Part shown: piece by piece, positions 1 through 8,092 of the stretch
Layout of the letters: the number at the start of each line of letters is the position of its first letter
Position numbering within the stretch: the stretch's first letter is position 1
Assembly: GCA_013002165.1 (NCBI GenBank)
Contig: JABDKO010000231.1
Location: forward strand, 1-47,630
Origin: Rhodothermales bacterium
GTDB taxonomy: Bacteria; Bacteroidota; Rhodothermia; Rhodothermales; JABDKH01
DNA: 47,630 bases
Direction of reading: 5' to 3'
Program-made: the position numbers and the translations under genes
The notes under the pieces: generated by a model
The model's input: only the letters and a program-made list of their open reading frames with translations
Database searches by the model: none
What the model was told of the DNA's origin: nothing

Positions 1-77
1 AAGTAGAGAAACAGGATCAGACCGAGAGTCACCAGAACGATTATCAGGAGACCCGGCGCCAGCAAAATATCTTCCAT
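1..77 (-). CDS. N-terminal fragment of a membrane protein (cut by window edge)
   Basis: An ATG at 77 on the minus strand opens a frame that runs off the window after 25 codons. It begins MEDILLAPG and continues as an almost uninterrupted hydrophobic stretch rich in Leu, Ile and Val, which looks like a first transmembrane helix or an uncleaved signal anchor. It starts 15 bases after the moaC stop, so it probably belongs to the same transcript. No Shine-Dalgarno sequence is visible, as for most genes here. The family cannot be named from 25 residues. Confidence 0.5.
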   Translation of the reverse strand, partial: MEDILLAPGLLIIVLVTLGLILFLY

Positions 78-91
78 TAATGTATACCGCT

Positions 92-583
92 TTAGTTATC
101 AGAGCGCAGATAGTCACCGCTCTGACCACCCGTTTTTGCTCGAAGGTGTATGTTCGTTATCTCTATCTGCTTCGACACCGATTTGCACATATCGTAAACC
201 GTCAACGCTGCAATCGAAACTGCAGTCAGTGCTTCCATTTCGACACCAGTCGGACCAACACTTTTGGCAAACGCCCGGATGTCTACAGAAAATAGAGATT
301 CATCGAGGGATAGTTCAACATCAACACCCTTCAATGAAACATCATGGCAAAGCGGAATCAGTTTACTGGTATGCTTTGCACCGATGATGCCTGCAATCTG
401 GGCAATCGAAAGAACATCGCCCTTTGCGATGTCATTCTCCTCAATCAGGCGAAACGCTTTCTCGCCGACAAGGACGCTTCCGGCAGCAACTGCCGTGCGG
501 ATTGTGCTTGGCTTGCCTGATACGTCTACCATTTTCACGCCTCCCTCGGGAGCAACGTGAGTCAAAAAAGAACCTTCATCCAT
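92..583 (-). CDS. moaC: Cyclic pyranopterin monophosphate synthase MoaC
   Basis: MoaC converts the MoaA product (3',8-cyclo-7,8-dihydro-GTP) into cyclic pyranopterin monophosphate in molybdenum cofactor synthesis in the cytoplasm. The protein is about 163 residues, normal for the family. It shows the family landmarks MVDVSGK near the start, LIPLCHDV in the middle, GVEMEALTAVSIAALTVYDM, and a C-terminal KTGGQSGD. I take the ATG at 583; a GTG one codon upstream is also possible. It lies 121 bases downstream of moaA on the same strand, so the two early cofactor steps are probably co-transcribed. No later moa or moe gene is in the window. Confidence 0.95.
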   Translation of the reverse strand: MDEGSFLTHVAPEGGVKMVDVSGKPSTIRTAVAAGSVLVGEKAFRLIEENDIAKGDVLSIAQIAGIIGAKHTSKLIPLCHDVSLKGVDVELSLDESLFSVDIRAFAKSVGPTGVEMEALTAVSIAALTVYDMCKSVSKQIEITNIHLRAKTGGQSGDYLRSDN

Positions 584-704
584 CACAGATCAATATCACT
601 TGTTTTGTTAAACCAATTGTTACTAGATACCATTGAAAGATAGTCGGAGTACTGCCATTCGGCAAGCCTTATGCACCGCCTCCTCAAACGCTGCTTCTTG
701 AACT

Positions 705-1685
705 TTACCCTCCAATCAAAATCATCGGGCGATTCTCCTCGTTGGCAATATTATACATCCCATTGTGTGAAGCTTTTTTGCGGGAAACTGCCGACTGAAT
801 GGCTTCAGTAATGTCATCATCGGAGGCTCCGGCTCGCATCATGTCCCGCAAGCTGACCTCTGCGTTTCCAAATAAGCACACTTTCAAGTTACCATCCGCT
901 GTCAGGCGTACTCTGTTGCAACTGCTGCAAAAATGCTCACTCATGGAGGAGATAAAACCGACCGTACCGAGGCCGCCGTTCACGCGGTAGTGCTTGGTCG
1001 TGTCGTTGGCCTCGTCGACTTCACGCGTGAGATCGAGCCCGTCGTTTTCCAGAATCTGTAGCATATCAGAGTAGGGAAGAAATCGATTGTCATTCCAGCC
1101 GTTGCCCTGAAACGGCATATACTCAATGAAGCGGACATGGACAGGCCGTGTGAGCGTGAGACGGGCAAAGTCACCCAACTCATCGTCGTTTACTCCGCGG
1201 AGAACAACAGCGTTAATCTTCACCGGGTTGAAGCCGAACTGAAGTGCGAGGTCGATGGCATTAAGCGCTTTCGCCAGACCTTTCCGACGGGTTATCTCTT
1301 CGAATCGATCTTCCCTCAGCGTATCGAGACTGATGTTGACAGCAGTCAATCCAGCATCATTGAGTGCTTCAACATGTCGATCAAAAAGCATCCCGTTCGT
1401 TGTCATCGACAACTGCTCGATTCCTTGTATTCGAGACAACATGTCGACAAGGGCCGGGAGTTCGCGACGAACAAGTGGTTCTCCACCGGTAAGCCTCACC
1501 TTATTGACGCCACCGGCGGCAAAAATCCCTGCGAGACGGCGAATTTCCTCAAACGTCAAGATTTCGTCCCTGGGCGTAAGGGGCACACCGTTCGCCGGCA
1601 TACAGTACCGACAGCGCAAATCGCACCGTTCGGTGACCGATATTCTCAGATAAGAGTGTGACCGTCCGAATGTGTCCGTAAACAC
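705..1685 (-). CDS. moaA: GTP 3',8-cyclase MoaA (radical SAM)
   Basis: MoaA is the radical-SAM enzyme that starts molybdenum cofactor synthesis by cyclising GTP. The 326-residue protein has the SAM-cluster cysteines C21, C25 and C28 in CDLRCRYC. The second [4Fe-4S] cluster cysteines near the C-terminus are C253, C256 and C270. It ends in the conserved Gly-Gly (ILIGG), the tail the family inserts into its active site. The start is GTG at 1685, giving the usual opening FTDTFGRSHSYLRISVTERC. moaC follows downstream on the same strand. All expected key residues are present. Confidence 0.96.
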   Translation of the reverse strand: MFTDTFGRSHSYLRISVTERCDLRCRYCMPANGVPLTPRDEILTFEEIRRLAGIFAAGGVNKVRLTGGEPLVRRELPALVDMLSRIQGIEQLSMTTNGMLFDRHVEALNDAGLTAVNISLDTLREDRFEEITRRKGLAKALNAIDLALQFGFNPVKINAVVLRGVNDDELGDFARLTLTRPVHVRFIEYMPFQGNGWNDNRFLPYSDMLQILENDGLDLTREVDEANDTTKHYRVNGGLGTVGFISSMSEHFCSSCNRVRLTADGNLKVCLFGNAEVSLRDMMRAGASDDDITEAIQSAVSRKKASHNGMYNIANEENRPMILIGG

Positions 1686-1756
1686 GTGTTGTACTTCTTG
1701 ATGTTCAAAAAAGGATCAGGGAGATAGACAACGACTGCCGGTCTTTATGGTTCTTC

Positions 1757-2212
1757 TCAACGACCACCTCCCGTTCTTTCTATTGAGAGCGTCACCGGGC
1801 CGTCGTTGACGAGTTCCACATCCATCATGGCACCAAATACGCCGGTTTGTACAGGCACACCCGAGATTTCCGCCAACATCTCAACAAATTGATTGTATAG
1901 CGGCTCCGCAAGTTCGGGTCTTCCCGACTGCTCAAATGAAGGCCGGTTGCCGCGCTCCACCGAACCATAAAGGGTAAACTGAGAGACGACAAGGATTTCA
2001 CCTCGAACATCCATGATTGACCGATTCATCTTCATGTCATCGTCGGGGAAGATGCGGAGCGCCGCGCACTTTCGGACAAGCCATTGAAGTTCGTCCTCGG
2101 TATCGCTCTTGTGTACACCGAACAGGATTAACATACCAGGTCCGATTTGACCGACAACAGCGCCATCGACGGTGACGGACGCTCGCTTGACGCGCTGGAC
2201 AAGGGCTTTCAT
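1757..2212 (-). CDS. dtd: D-aminoacyl-tRNA deacylase
   Basis: Dtd hydrolyses D-amino acids (and glycine mischarged on tRNA-Ala) from tRNA, protecting translation. The protein is 151 residues, close to the roughly 145-150 of the family. The two signature motifs are SQFTL at residues 77-81 and NDGPVT at 136-141; the family's active site lies between them at the dimer interface. The gene overlaps the upstream rdgB stop by four bases (ATGA), so translation is coupled. Both products remove faulty building blocks, one from tRNA and one from the nucleotide pool. Confidence 0.96.
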   Translation of the reverse strand: MKALVQRVKRASVTVDGAVVGQIGPGMLILFGVHKSDTEDELQWLVRKCAALRIFPDDDMKMNRSIMDVRGEILVVSQFTLYGSVERGNRPSFEQSGRPELAEPLYNQFVEMLAEISGVPVQTGVFGAMMDVELVNDGPVTLSIERTGGGR

Positions 2213-2820
2213 CGCATCCTTTTGTCTAGAAACTCGAGAAAGCGCGCAAGGGCGCGCGCTCGATGACTTATCACATTTTTTTGATCTATCGTCATCTCTG
2301 CAAATGTCGTTTCGAAGCCGGCAGGAATGAACAGCGGGTCGTATCCGAATCCGGCATTCCCACGTTCACCCCGGGCGATATATCCTTCGCATGTCCCTTC
2401 AAATATGTGTGTCCCTTCTCCATCGACAAACGCAACCACCGTTCGAAAGCGGGCGGATCGGTCTGCGTGTCCCATTAGCTCGTTGAGCAGCTTGACACGA
2501 TTGCTCTTCGCATCCCCTGCAGGACCTGCGTATCTAGCAGAATGAACCCCAGGTCTCCCGCCGAGTGCCGATACCTCCAGCCCCGTGTCATCAGCCAGGC
2601 ATGGCAGACCGGTTAGATCGTTCAGTTCCGTTGCCTTCTTGACCGCGTTGCCCTCTAGCGTATCCTTATCCTCCTCTATATCAATATCTATGTCGACGTC
2701 AGACGGTTGAAGGATCATAATTCCTTTTCCTTCTACCAGTCGCCTGATTTCGGCAATTTTGCCCTGATTAGACGTCGCAAGGAGTATTTTCGTCGCTGAA
2801 GGGCGGTCTCGCGTCGTCAT
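2209..2820 (-). CDS. rdgB: XTP/dITP diphosphatase (RdgB/HAM1 family)
   Basis: This enzyme hydrolyses non-canonical purine triphosphates (dITP, XTP, ITP) to monophosphates and pyrophosphate, keeping them out of DNA and RNA. At 203 residues it has normal length. Visible motifs are TSNQGK (16-21), LADDTGLEV (75-83, with the acidic metal and catalytic residues), GFGYDP (157-162) and SHRARA (185-190). It is the first gene of a two-gene unit with dtd. A run of alternating Asp and Ile at residues 42-50 is slightly unusual but lies in a variable part of the family. Confidence 0.95.
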   Translation of the reverse strand: MTTRDRPSATKILLATSNQGKIAEIRRLVEGKGIMILQPSDVDIDIDIEEDKDTLEGNAVKKATELNDLTGLPCLADDTGLEVSALGGRPGVHSARYAGPAGDAKSNRVKLLNELMGHADRSARFRTVVAFVDGEGTHIFEGTCEGYIARGERGNAGFGYDPLFIPAGFETTFAEMTIDQKNVISHRARALARFLEFLDKRMR

Positions 2821-2865
2821 AGCGCGCCGTTTCGATGTAAATATTTCATTTAGTTAGTTACTTTC

Positions 2866-2895
2866 TTGAAAATTCAGGTCTACTGACCGTATATT
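2866..2895 (+). promoter_or_regulatory. Candidate rpsU promoter
   Basis: TTGAAA at 2866-2871 and TATATT at 2890-2895 are separated by 18 bases, which fits a general sigma-70 promoter. It also fits the Bacteroidota pattern, with TTG followed 21 bases later by TATATTTC, close to TAnnTTTG. The spacer holds a small dyad, GGTC-TACT-GACC, at 2877-2888. The rpsU start codon lies about 35 bases downstream. The signal is read by eye and has not been tested. Confidence 0.45.
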
Positions 2896-2929
2896 TCCAT
2901 GCTACAACAAATTTTGAATGAGGTAAATC

Positions 2930-3124
2930 TTGTCAGTAGGCGTAAAAGTAAGGGATAACGAGTCAATTGACCGTGCATTGCGACGCTTTAAAAGAGCGGT
3001 AAACCGCAGTCGGGTACTTCGTATTTACAGAGGCAACATGGCCTATACCAAGCCTTCTGAAGAACGTCGGCTTGCGCGACAGAAAGCTGCTCGAAATTCT
3101 CACAAGAGATCCCGAATGTACTAA
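2930..3124 (+). CDS. rpsU: 30S ribosomal protein S21
   Basis: S21 is a small basic protein of the 30S platform near the anti-Shine-Dalgarno end of 16S rRNA. The 64-residue product has the family pattern VKVRDNESIDRALRRFKR followed by a Lys/Arg-rich tail. The start appears to be TTG at 2930, preceded by GAGG seven bases upstream. No in-frame ATG lies before the conserved region. It is monocistronic, with a promoter candidate at 2866 and a strong terminator at 3152. Its 3' end converges with the 2-oxoglutarate dehydrogenase gene. Confidence 0.93.
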   Translation: MSVGVKVRDNESIDRALRRFKRAVNRSRVLRIYRGNMAYTKPSEERRLARQKAARNSHKRSRMY

Positions 3125-3151
3125 GCCTGACAGATCCTCTGTCTTTATAGC

Positions 3152-3185
3152 AAGCCTCTCCCTCAGGGAGGGGCTTTCTTGTTTT
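3152..3185 (+). terminator. Intrinsic terminator after rpsU
   Basis: An 11-base-pair stem (AAGCCTCTCCC, loop TCA, GGGAGGGGCTT, with one G-U pair) is followed by TCTTGTTTT. It begins 28 bases after the rpsU stop and ends a few bases before the end of the convergent gene. The minus-strand side lacks a T-run, so it acts mainly in the plus direction. Confidence 0.85.
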
Positions 3186-3188
3186 AGA

Positions 3189-6100
3189 TCAGGTTGCGGC
3201 AATCGCCGTTTTGACAATCCTCTCCTGCTCGAGCTGGTGCACTTTTGCACTTCCGTTTGAAGGACTCGCTGCCTCTCGTCTCCCGTGATATACAACGTCG
3301 GCACATTCCTCTCCCCTGACGTCTGCAAGCAAATCGTCGAGGAGCGGACGGATGAAATTCCATGCCCCCATATTTGCCGGTTCCTCCTGAACCCAGGCTA
3401 CCTCGCTGACGCCGGAGTACCTGTCCAGTTCAGCGCGTACCGCGTCTTCCGGAAACGGATAGTACTGTTCGACGCGAGTGATCGCTACCCGCCCCTGTGC
3501 GGACTCATCCTCTGATACCGCCGCGATCAGATCAAAGTATATCTTTCCACTGCAGAACAACAATTTGGTCGCGGTTGAAGCATCAGCTGTTGCCGGAATG
3601 ATCTCTTGAACCGTCCCATGCGTGAAGTCGTCACGCGTCGACACTACACCGGGATGCCGGAGGAGACTTTTGGGTGACATCACTATCAGCGGTGATTTAT
3701 GCGTCCGCTTTACCTGCCGGCGCAATGCGTGAAACAGATTGGCAGGCGTGGTGAAGTTGCAGACGTTCATATTATTTTCTGCGCACAGCTGCAGGAAACG
3801 CTCGAGGCGCGCTGAAGAGTGTTCCGGTCCCTGACCCTCATACCCGTGCGGAAGAAGCAAGACCAGGCTGCTGCTGCGTCCCCACTTCTCCTTGGCGGAA
3901 GACAGAAACTGATCAAAGACAATCTGCGCGCCGTTGGCGAAGTCGCCGAACTGTGCCTCCCAGATTACAAGTGCTGATTTGTCGGCTTCAGAGTACCCGT
4001 ATTCAAACCCGACTGCGGCGTATTCCGACAACAACGAATCGTATGCCATGAAGTATCCCTGCGAATCCGAAAGATTTCGAAGTGGCAGATACTCATCTCC
4101 GTTTGACTGGTCGACAATTGCAGCATGTCTGTGACTGAATGTACCCCGTCGCGAATCTTGCCCTGCGAGCCTCACATTTGTGCCCTCAAGTAAAAGGGTA
4201 CCGAAGGCAAGTGCCTCTCCAAATCCCCAGTCCACCTTGTCCTCATCGAACGCAGCAGCTCTCCGCTGAAACTGACGAAGTAGTTTGGGATGAGTCTCGA
4301 AACCCTCCGGTTGATGCAGAATAGCCTGCTTTACATTTTCGATGGCTTCCATCGGAGCACCGGTGTCAACGACCTCCAATGGCGGTTCTTCTTCGTCTTC
4401 TGCGAGTACGACCTCACGCGCAGCATCGCGTTCGGCAATTTCTTTTGTTGCATCGAATGCCTCCTGCATTCGCGATCGATAGTCCGCCAGCATCTGCTCA
4501 GCCTCTTCCGGCTCCATCTCACCGCGACCGAGTAGTGCTTCGGTGTACAGTTTCCGGACAGACCGTTTCGCTTCGATCTTCTTGTACAACAATGGCTGCG
4601 TGTACGTCGGCTCGTCTCCCTCATTGTGACCATGGACACGGTAGCACAACATGTCCACTACGACATCCTTGTTGTACTTCTGCCGATACTCCAGTGCCAA
4701 CTTGACTACACGCACACATGCTTCCGGGTCATCGCCGTTCACGTGTATAATCGGTGCCTGTATCATGCGAGCGATGTCCGTTGCGTAGGTAGAGCTACGA
4801 GCCATCTGAGGAGTCGTCGTAAATCCAATCTGGTTGTTTATGACGAAGTGAATCGTACCGCCGGTGTGGTAGCCCGGAAGTTGACTCAGGTTAAGCGTCT
4901 CGGCAATAACGCCCTGACCCGCGAACGCAGCGTCTCCGTGAATAAGCACGGGAATGACCGCATCGACATACTCCATATTTGATTCGCCACCTTCTTCGAG
5001 CAGCAACTGTGTCTGCTTGGCCCGGACCATCCCCTCGACTACCGGATCGACAGCTTCGAGGTGACTTGGATTCGACGCAAGGGTCAGATCAACACCGTTT
5101 CCTGCAGGCGACTTATGTTCGCCGCTGAAACCAAGGTGATACTTAACGTCACCAGAACCCTGAGTGGTGTTCGGGTCGATGTTGCCTTCAAACTCGGAGA
5201 ATATTACCTCATATGGCTTTTGTAGAATATTGGCCAGCACATTGAGTCGCCCTCGATGGGCCATCCCGATGACCACCTCACGAACGCCGGTGTCCGACGC
5301 GTCGTTGAGCATGGCGTCGAGCATAGGAATAATAGTCTCTGATCCTTCCAGCGAGAACCGTTTGTGCCCGATATATTTTGTGTGCAAGAACCTCTCGAAT
5401 GCTTCCGCTGCATTTAACTTGGATAGAATTCGTCGCTTGTTTTCTGACGTCAGTCCCTGCTCTTCCGTCACTGGTTCAAGGCGATCCTGTATCCATTTCT
5501 TTTCACCAGGATCAGAGATATGCATATACTCAACGCCGACTTTGTGCGCATAGGTCTTGCGAAGAATATCAAGAATTGTCCGTAATGGAAGTACATCCTG
5601 GCCACCAAGGTCTCCAGTGACAAATCGTCGATCGAGATCCCAGATTGTCAGGCCATAGGTGGCAGGATCCAGTTCCGGGTGATAAACCCAGTCATATCCC
5701 AGCGGGTTGATGTCTGCCTGGAGGTGACCCCGAACCCGATATGCTCGTATCAACTGAAGTACACGCGCTTGCTTGCGCGTCATCTCCATCTCATCGTACA
5801 GGGAGCCTACCCGCGGCGTAGTATCATTTGCCAGATGATACGGTGCATACGGTACACCTAGCTCGGCAAATATTGTGTCGAAGAAAGTGTCTTCTCCCTG
5901 CAGGAGCTTTGCAATGTATGCGAGGAAGCCGCCACTCTCGGCACCCTGTATTACGCGATGATCATACGTCGATGTAATAGTCATCACCTGCGATATTCCT
6001 GTCCTGCTGACAATCTCCGGCGCAAATGCGTGATAGCTTTCCGGGTAACCGATGGAACCAACTCCAACGATTACTCCCTGCCCCTGCATCAGACGGGGTA

Positions 6101-6872
6101 CGCTCAGGGAGGTGCCGATCATTCCCGGGTTGGTTAGTGTCGCCGTGGTGCCGGCAAAGTCAGAAATCTCCAGCTTGCCATCCCGGGCACGTTTGACGAG
6201 GTCGTTGTAGATCCCCAGGAACTGAGGAAAGTTCATTGATCCCGTGTCTTTTACGTTCGGGACCATCAGGGTGCGCCTGCCTCTACGTTCAATATCAATC
6301 GCGAGGCCGAGATTTATTTTTGCCGGAATGACGTGCTGCGGCTGACCATTTTCGACCCTGTAGATCGAGTTCATCGCCGGAAACTTCGACATGGCCTTTA
6401 CGATCGCCCATCCGATCAGGTGGGTGAACGATACCTTCTCGCCGCCGACAGTTTTCTGGTATGCGTTGATGAGTCCACGATTCTCGGCCATCAGCTTGAC
6501 CGGGAAGGTACGTACCGAGGTTGCGGTCGGAACGGAAAGGCTGGCCTCCATATTCTCGGCGATCTTCGCCGATGGTCCTCTAAGCGGAATGATCTCCGCA
6601 TCGTCGGGGACCGGAATAGAACTTACCTCGGGTTCGGCTACCGCGCCATCGCCTCCCTCGGCTCCCGTTCCACGCGCGACAGTGGCAACCTGCTCGTCGC
6701 CGCCCCCTGAAGCCTGAAGGATCGCCTCATTGCGGGCAGCTGTAGCCGCCTGGAAAGCTTCACTTGGAGTATAGTCTGCAAAAAACTCCTGCCAGTCTTC
6801 ACTGACACTACCGGGATCCTCGAGAAACTGTTTGTAAAGCTCTTCAATGTAACCGGTATTGAATCCTAACAT
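3189..6872 (-). CDS. kgd: Fused E2-E1 2-oxoglutarate dehydrogenase (Kgd/OdhA type)
   Basis: This 1227-residue protein carries two parts of the TCA-cycle 2-oxoglutarate dehydrogenase complex. Residues 4-31 are the E1 N-terminal arm (NTGYIEELYKQFLEDPGSV). Residues about 95-330 form an E2 acyltransferase domain with DHRVIQG at 304-310. Residues about 350-1220 form the thiamine-diphosphate E1 with GMAHRGRLN (536-544), SNPSHLEAV (600-608), GDAAFAGQG (646-654) and NNQIGFTT (679-686). No lipoyl domain is present, as in actinobacterial Kgd/OdhA, so a lipoyl-bearing E2 elsewhere must carry the acyl group. The start is ATG at 6872. It appears monocistronic, with no partner genes adjacent. The fusion is best known from Actinobacteria. 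Confidence 0.93.
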   Translation of the reverse strand: MLGFNTGYIEELYKQFLEDPGSVSEDWQEFFADYTPSEAFQAATAARNEAILQASGGGDEQVATVARGTGAEGGDGAVAEPEVSSIPVPDDAEIIPLRGPSAKIAENMEASLSVPTATSVRTFPVKLMAENRGLINAYQKTVGGEKVSFTHLIGWAIVKAMSKFPAMNSIYRVENGQPQHVIPAKINLGLAIDIERRGRRTLMVPNVKDTGSMNFPQFLGIYNDLVKRARDGKLEISDFAGTTATLTNPGMIGTSLSVPRLMQGQGVIVGVGSIGYPESYHAFAPEIVSRTGISQVMTITSTYDHRVIQGAESGGFLAYIAKLLQGEDTFFDTIFAELGVPYAPYHLANDTTPRVGSLYDEMEMTRKQARVLQLIRAYRVRGHLQADINPLGYDWVYHPELDPATYGLTIWDLDRRFVTGDLGGQDVLPLRTILDILRKTYAHKVGVEYMHISDPGEKKWIQDRLEPVTEEQGLTSENKRRILSKLNAAEAFERFLHTKYIGHKRFSLEGSETIIPMLDAMLNDASDTGVREVVIGMAHRGRLNVLANILQKPYEVIFSEFEGNIDPNTTQGSGDVKYHLGFSGEHKSPAGNGVDLTLASNPSHLEAVDPVVEGMVRAKQTQLLLEEGGESNMEYVDAVIPVLIHGDAAFAGQGVIAETLNLSQLPGYHTGGTIHFVINNQIGFTTTPQMARSSTYATDIARMIQAPIIHVNGDDPEACVRVVKLALEYRQKYNKDVVVDMLCYRVHGHNEGDEPTYTQPLLYKKIEAKRSVRKLYTEALLGRGEMEPEEAEQMLADYRSRMQEAFDATKEIAERDAAREVVLAEDEEEPPLEVVDTGAPMEAIENVKQAILHQPEGFETHPKLLRQFQRRAAAFDEDKVDWGFGEALAFGTLLLEGTNVRLAGQDSRRGTFSHRHAAIVDQSNGDEYLPLRNLSDSQGYFMAYDSLLSEYAAVGFEYGYSEADKSALVIWEAQFGDFANGAQIVFDQFLSSAKEKWGRSSSLVLLLPHGYEGQGPEHSSARLERFLQLCAENNMNVCNFTTPANLFHALRRQVKRTHKSPLIVMSPKSLLRHPGVVSTRDDFTHGTVQEIIPATADASTATKLLFCSGKIYFDLIAAVSEDESAQGRVAITRVEQYYPFPEDAVRAELDRYSGVSEVAWVQEEPANMGAWNFIRPLLDDLLADVRGEECADVVYHGRREAASPSNGSAKVHQLEQERIVKTAIAAT

Positions 6873-7096
6873 GCCGAACGGTCAAAATAAAGTGACTGGG
6901 AACCTAGAATAACGATGCAAGATAGTGCTTGATCCGTTTCTGCGTTGACCACTTTTTTGAGTAAAGGGTAAATCTGTACGCGAGAGCCCGGCATAGTTAC
7001 GATTTGGCTCTTCAGCATACGGTTGTTGGCGGGTTAACGGGAACCTGGATGCATTCGCGCCACATGCTCGGGAACGTCTCTACATAACCACTGAGC

Positions 7097-8092
7097 CTAC
7101 AACCAGCCTTGCTGCCGATACCACTCTACGGTTTCAACCAGTCCCGCGTCCAGAGTCGTTTTCTGGTGATAGCCAAAATCTTGGGCAGCCCGTGCACTGC
7201 TACACATCTTGCACGCCTTCAGTATTTCGATTGCCTTCTCTTCATTGAGGGGAGGCAGTTTACCGAAAATGCGCCCTCCGAATTCCACAACGGAACCTAT
7301 GGTTGGGACGATCGATCGGGGGACCGGTATCGTGAGTGCTCGCTTTTTTCCCAGAGCTCGCTGCGTTGCCTGCTTGACATCTTTCCAGCTATACTGCTCC
7401 TCGCTTCCCATGAAATACGTCTTGCCTGCTGCCTCCGGACTCTCAGCGGCCAGAATCATTCCTTCGACAAGGTCGACTACATATACGAGGCTCAGTTCCG
7501 GCAGGGCACCGCTTCCGACCATGGGAGCTACACCAAGCGAAAGCATTCGAATGAACGTGAAGATGTCTTTTTCCCGTGGCCCATAGACTGCCGGCGGTCG
7601 CACAATTGTTACGGGCAGGTCGTTCCACGCACGGTCTTTTTGTAGAGCGGCGATCGCATCTTCCATTCGCGCCTTGCTGCGCCCATAGGCAGATATAGGT
7701 CTCAGCGGGCTGGCCTCTGTTGCAATAAGGCGTTCACTGAAACCAACGGCGGCAAGAGAGCTGGTAACCAAAACCCTTTCTACATTCGATGCGGAGCGTC
7801 GAATCGTTTTCAGTAAATCCACTGTACCTGTAACGTTGGCATGCAGCAGCATTGCTTCATTTGCAGCACGTGTCAGTCCGGCTACATGGTACACATGCGT
7901 CACATCCTCAAGTGCACGCTCCAGAGACGCCGTAGACGAAAGATCACCTCGGATAAAGTCTACCGGGAGTCCTTGCAGCCACTTCGGATGATTGCGTACG
8001 AGACACGCAACGGAATAACCACGCGAAAGAAGAGCTTCCACGAGATGACTACCAACAAATCCTGTACCTCCAGTTACAAATGCTCTCTTCAT
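7097..8092 (-). CDS. NAD(P)-dependent epimerase/dehydratase (extended SDR)
   Basis: A 331-residue Rossmann-fold enzyme of the extended short-chain dehydrogenase family. The cofactor loop GGTGFVG is at residues 8-14. The catalytic Tyr and Lys are in SAYGRSK (Y136, K140), and VRPPAVYGP follows. The overall pattern is closest to the dihydroflavonol-reductase/HpnA-like branch, acting on a sugar or a steroid/terpenoid-like substrate; the exact substrate cannot be told. I choose ATG at 8092 because the frame further upstream runs into rlmD and lacks SDR features. This ATG overlaps the rlmD stop as ATGA. It is the last gene of the 12573-7097 minus-strand cluster. Confidence 0.88.
   Translation of the reverse strand: MKRAFVTGGTGFVGSHLVEALLSRGYSVACLVRNHPKWLQGLPVDFIRGDLSSTASLERALEDVTHVYHVAGLTRAANEAMLLHANVTGTVDLLKTIRRSASNVERVLVTSSLAAVGFSERLIATEASPLRPISAYGRSKARMEDAIAALQKDRAWNDLPVTIVRPPAVYGPREKDIFTFIRMLSLGVAPMVGSGALPELSLVYVVDLVEGMILAAESPEAAGKTYFMGSEEQYSWKDVKQATQRALGKKRALTIPVPRSIVPTIGSVVEFGGRIFGKLPPLNEEKAIEILKACKMCSSARAAQDFGYHQKTTLDAGLVETVEWYRQQGWL

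Noticed and set aside
1137-1661. 174-codon open frame on the plus strand
   Set aside because: It lies wholly opposite moaA, whose protein is fully recognisable, and it has no family features. It is an antisense shadow.
7109-7645. 178-codon open frame on the plus strand
   Set aside because: It is antisense to the epimerase, with a Cys- and Ser-rich composition of no recognisable family.
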